Assembly (NCBI RefSeq): GCF_000471905.2
Contig: NW_006494916.1
Coordinates: forward strand, 601,340-665,339
Source: Amborella trichopoda
Taxonomy: Eukaryota > Streptophyta > Magnoliopsida > Amborellales > Amborellaceae
Direction of reading: 5' to 3'
DNA: 64,000 bases
In this document: positions 60,720 through 64,000 of the stretch, in pieces
How positions within the stretch are numbered: position 1 is the stretch's first letter
Layout: every line of letters starts with the position of its first letter
Translations under genes and position numbers: made by a program
Notes under the pieces: model-generated
What the model was told of the DNA's origin: nothing
The model's database searches: none
Seen by the model: only the letters and a program-made list of their open reading frames with translations

Positions 60720-61683
60720 CCCTATAAATAAAGGGTGCGAATATCTTACAGTGGGAGCAAAATGCACACTTGCTCCCGCAGGTAAAAGACCTAGGAGAAT
60801 TTTTTTTTATCTTAATTTTTTGCCAAAAAAAAAAAATTGATTTACTAGTAGAACAATTCAAGCAAGAAAAAAATGAAAAGATTTCGCATTCTTAAAAATC
60901 TAGAAATTTCCACCATGAAATGTGTTCACTTTTGGATAGAGATCCAGCGTGACCATTTTCTAAGGTAAAGATATTGAATTTTTAAATTTTTAACATTTTT
61001 GTCTTTTTTACCAATAGGATGAATAGGAACTGTCGTTCAGCATATCCCCCTGGTTAGGTGTTTGGCCAAAGAGCAAGTACACATTTTGCTCCCACGGGAA
61101 CATAAATCACTAACCCAAGGTTTCAATCCATTTGTGGAGAGATAAATCCCTCTCCTTGAAGAACAACCCTAAAAATTCATTAGGGCATATCATTGTGGGA
61201 CAACATATGGATTCCTATTTATATATTTGACCCCACATTTCTCTTTCTTTCACCTTATGCACATTTGCATTATGTGAAGTTGACCAACCTCTTATTCTCT
61301 ACCCTTTTGGACTCTCATGCCTAGTGGGGGGACCAACATATAGATTTGCATTATAGTGCAAAACCATTTCCTTCATTTTCATCACTTTGTTCACATTGCT
61401 TTCAAAACACTTTCCGGACGTCTCAAGTTTCATTGTCAAGGTTCCATAACTTTTGCAGTATGGTAGTGGTCCTACAATTATTTAAGGCTTTTGCAGTATG
61501 ATTCTTTACCACTTTACGGATTTGTAGAGCATGGTGAACTTTGAACGTGCGGCCTACGTTTTCTTGTTGCGAATGTGCCTTCTCATGTGCTCAAAGTGAG
61601 CATTCAAAAAAGGTTAAAAAGATAAAGCTTTCAAATGTGTAGGCCTTAGATTCTAATGCCTTCAGTTTCCAAATATGCATGGT
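60720..61683. other. Intergenic stretch, no gene seen
   Basis: A word TTGCTCCCRCRGG with GCAAAATGYRCACTTGCT-like context occurs twice in opposite orientation (about 60755-60782 and 61070-61100), perhaps the ends of another small element. Confidence 0.35.
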
Positions 61684-62025
61684 TAGGGCTGGCGATGGGC
61701 TGGTTAGCCCGGCCTGATTGGCATGGCCCTAAAAATGTAGGGCCTGGCCATGAATTGTGGCCCGAGGGCCAGGCTAGGGTCCTTGCAGGCCCGGTTTGGC
61801 CCAGCCCAACCCTCTTTTTTTTGTTTTTTTTTGTTTTATTTTTTTCTTCATTTGTTTTTGGTCCAACCAGCCCCGCCCTGCCCTTATATTGTCATGGCCT
61901 AGGTTATGGGGACAAGGGCAAGACCAGAGCCATGGCTGGCCAAGCCCCGTCTACCCAGCCCTTAAAAATAGGGTCTGGGCCACAAAATGTGGCACGAGGG
62001 CCGGGCAACAAAGGGTCTAGCCGAA
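61684..62025. mobile_element. GGGCC/GGCCC-rich dispersed element, copy 2
   Basis: AGGGCTGGCGATGGGCTGGT, CCGAGGGCCAGGC, GGCCCAGCCCAACCC and CACGAGGGCCGGGC words, with a T-rich interruption at about 61814-61850. The open frame across it comes from the repeat. Confidence 0.5.
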
Positions 62026-62827
62026 CATTGATGTTATGTAATAGGTTTTGATGCATGTGCACATACTATTGACATTTTGGAATAACTAATGAAAAAAAAG
62101 TTAAATTTTAAAATAAAAAAGTAAAACATACAACCATCCTAATGTTTAATTGGATGATTTGATTTCTTACAAATTTTGTAAGGTGGTTTGATCATTTAGT
62201 TGATATTTTCTCTTCTATAAGTAATAGAAGGATGTGGTTAGCATGCGGGCCAAGCCTACATATGTAGAAATGCGGGCCCCTTAATAAATTTATTTTTTAA
62301 ATAAAATTCAATCCTAATTTTTAGAGAACATATAATCTTTAACGTGGAGATGATTAATCTGTATAAATAAATAAATTCTGAAAACTAGAAATAATAGTTT
62401 TATTAAGAAAATATTTGGACCATTAGTTTCAATTGGCCACCTATTTGCATCCATCTTTAACATAGGTGCTTTACGCTACTTGATCGAATACGTAGAAATG
62501 CGGTCCAACCCTCATGAAACAATTTTCCACAATAAAAAGTTCGATTAATGACCAAAAAAATTAGAGCCCTTTTCTAAATCGACATAAATTATTGAATAAT
62601 ATATTCATATGACAAAACCCATGAGAAGGTTGATGTTGACCTTCTCCTATAAAAACTCATGAGAAGGTTTATGTTGATTTAAAACTGGTTTAACGGATAT
62701 TTGGTGACAGCTTAGAGCGACCTCATTTAAATCAGCTTAAATTATTTAAATCACGTTCTCCCTCCGGCACTTGTGCCATGTTGTAGCACTTATTGTATTT
62801 TCTTAATCAAGAAAATGGTGTAATAAT

Positions 62828-62922
62828 GTCTCTTAAGAGACATCCAATAAAATTGGAATGATACAGAAAATATTAGCATGATGCCTACGCAAGGATGCCA
62901 CGCATAAATCAAAAAAAGGTCC
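62828..62922 (+). pseudogene. U6 snRNA pseudogene
   Basis: It runs from GTCTCTTAAGAGACATCC through AAAATTGGAATGATACAG, ATTAGCATG, CGCAAGGATGCCACGCATAA to GGTCC, colinear with plant U6. The ACAGAGA box reads ACAGAAA and AGATTAGC reads ATATTAGC, and there is no T run after the end. No USE element (RTCCCACATCG) was seen upstream. Thus probably not functional. Confidence 0.85.
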
Positions 62923-64000
62923 CCAAAACAAAAAAAATCATAATAATATATCTAAAATAAAATTAAACAAAAGGATATGGTTTCTATGAGTCCATGTAGA
63001 AATGAGTCACCTCTTAAAAATCTATTTTTGAGAAGGATTTTGGGACTTAATTTTTAGGGACATGTAATCTCCATCAGGAATATGAATAAATAAATAATTT
63101 TTGAAAATTAAAAATAATAACTCTATTAAAAAAACATTTGCACTGTTAGTTTCAATTGTTTTTAGATGAACCACCTATTTGGATCTATTTAAGATGGATG
63201 TTTTATACCCTGGGGACCACAAATGTAAAAATGCAGTCCTCGCCGTATGGAACAATTTCCTAAACAAAATTACCTCAAAATATATCTAAAATAATAAAAA
63301 GAAAGACTACTTATCTAAAAAAATTTATAAACAAGAAAAAATACATAATTCATAACCAAATGGACGAAATAAATAAAAAACAAAATATTAAACGAGGTAT
63401 AAAAGCAAATCATTATCTAAATCAAGATACGCATTTTTTTTTACTTTAGAGAGGGTCTTTCTCCTCTTCCAGGATAAGGCCGCGGTCTTTCCTAAGGGGA
63501 AGAATACTATAATCCCCGAACTACAGGAAAAGCATACTTCAATGGGTAATCACTGTCCGATAAAATAGATGCATTACAATAAAACTACTTGTGGTCATAT
63601 TATAGTTTAGTGGATCCCTCTTGTTTTCCATCACAGATCCATTAAGTCAATATAATAAATTTTCCATGAATCATAAAATTATAGTAGATTTTCACTTTGG
63701 TATTTGGTGATGTTATTATAACTACTTACAAATAATTCAGTGGTACTTTCATAAATTTGAAAGCATATAACGAGACCATTTATGTTTGACATTAGATGTG
63801 AATGGATGAGTGTACTGAGCTTGACAACACACCCTGCAACCTGATTATACATCTAGGGCTTGGGGTGATAATGTTTTCATTGTTTACCATCTCTTTGTAT
63901 ATCACCTACTAGCAACAAGACATTAATTGCCTGGGGCTCCATGGTCCCAAACATTAATTACTTGGGGGCTCCATGGGTCCCCAAGGTAAAGTTGGGCCAT
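62923..64000. other. Intergenic stretch to window end, no gene seen
   Basis: AT-rich. Two diverged copies of a word series (TTTTTAGGGACATGTAATC, AAATAATAACTCTATTAA, CCACCTATTTGGATC) lie at about 62310-62470 and 63045-63200, flanking the U6 pseudogene. Confidence 0.4.

Noticed and set aside
61656-62051. 131-codon plus-strand frame
   Set aside because: Gly/Pro/Trp-rich translation of the GGGCC-rich dispersed repeat.
62828-62922. Functional U6 snRNA gene
   Set aside because: Changes in the ACAGAGA box and AGATTAGC, no terminal T run, and no USE element seen; called a pseudogene.

Overview
This window is nuclear DNA of a flowering plant. It is AT-rich, its host genes are split by many introns, and it is crowded with MITEs, LTR-retrotransposon fossils, LINE tails and simple repeats. 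The encoded proteins match plant families: an AVT1-type vacuolar amino acid transporter, a mitochondrial MaoC-type 3-hydroxyacyl-ACP dehydratase, and broken copies of the complex I 24 kDa subunit and of a TRM1-like tRNA methyltransferase. The species cannot be named from the sequence. There are three assembly gaps (26906-27390, 39555-40306, 59764-59922); the first two sit in GA/CT microsatellites inside LTRs.

Layout. 1-16.3 kb is gene-poor and made of tandem arrays (a 24-base array, a ~185-base array, a 1.8-kb TCTCTCTAAAA minisatellite), MITEs and a LINE RNase H tail. 16.4-32.2 kb is a complete plus-strand AVT1-like gene with 12 coding exons (551 codons). It has two microexons, an apparent AT-AC (U12-type) intron, and an 8.2-kb intron that was once about 108 bases. 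That intron grew by three insertions, one inside another: a PIF/Harbinger-like MITE, then a Ty1/copia fossil, then a short gag-only LTR element, each with its own target-site evidence. 32.3-38.6 kb holds a striking array of ~115-base units that are each nested palindromes, next to a decayed Mutator-like transposase. 39.0-41.9 kb is a short plus-strand LTR element whose U5 end is reiterated downstream.

42.9-49.0 kb: a TRM1-like exon fragment (minus) lies head-to-head with an intact three-exon mtHD gene (plus, 197 or 223 residues) with a 5.1-kb first intron. 49.5-64 kb has no intact gene: a LINE tail, a multi-exon NDUFV2-type pseudogene (minus), more MITEs, GGGCC-rich elements and a U6 snRNA pseudogene.

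The two intact genes are unrelated in pathway: AVT1 moves amino acids across the vacuolar membrane, and mtHD performs the dehydration step of mitochondrial fatty acid synthesis. Most of the interest lies in splicing (AT-AC intron, microexons), the dated nest of insertions, the palindromic array and at least three small MITE families.
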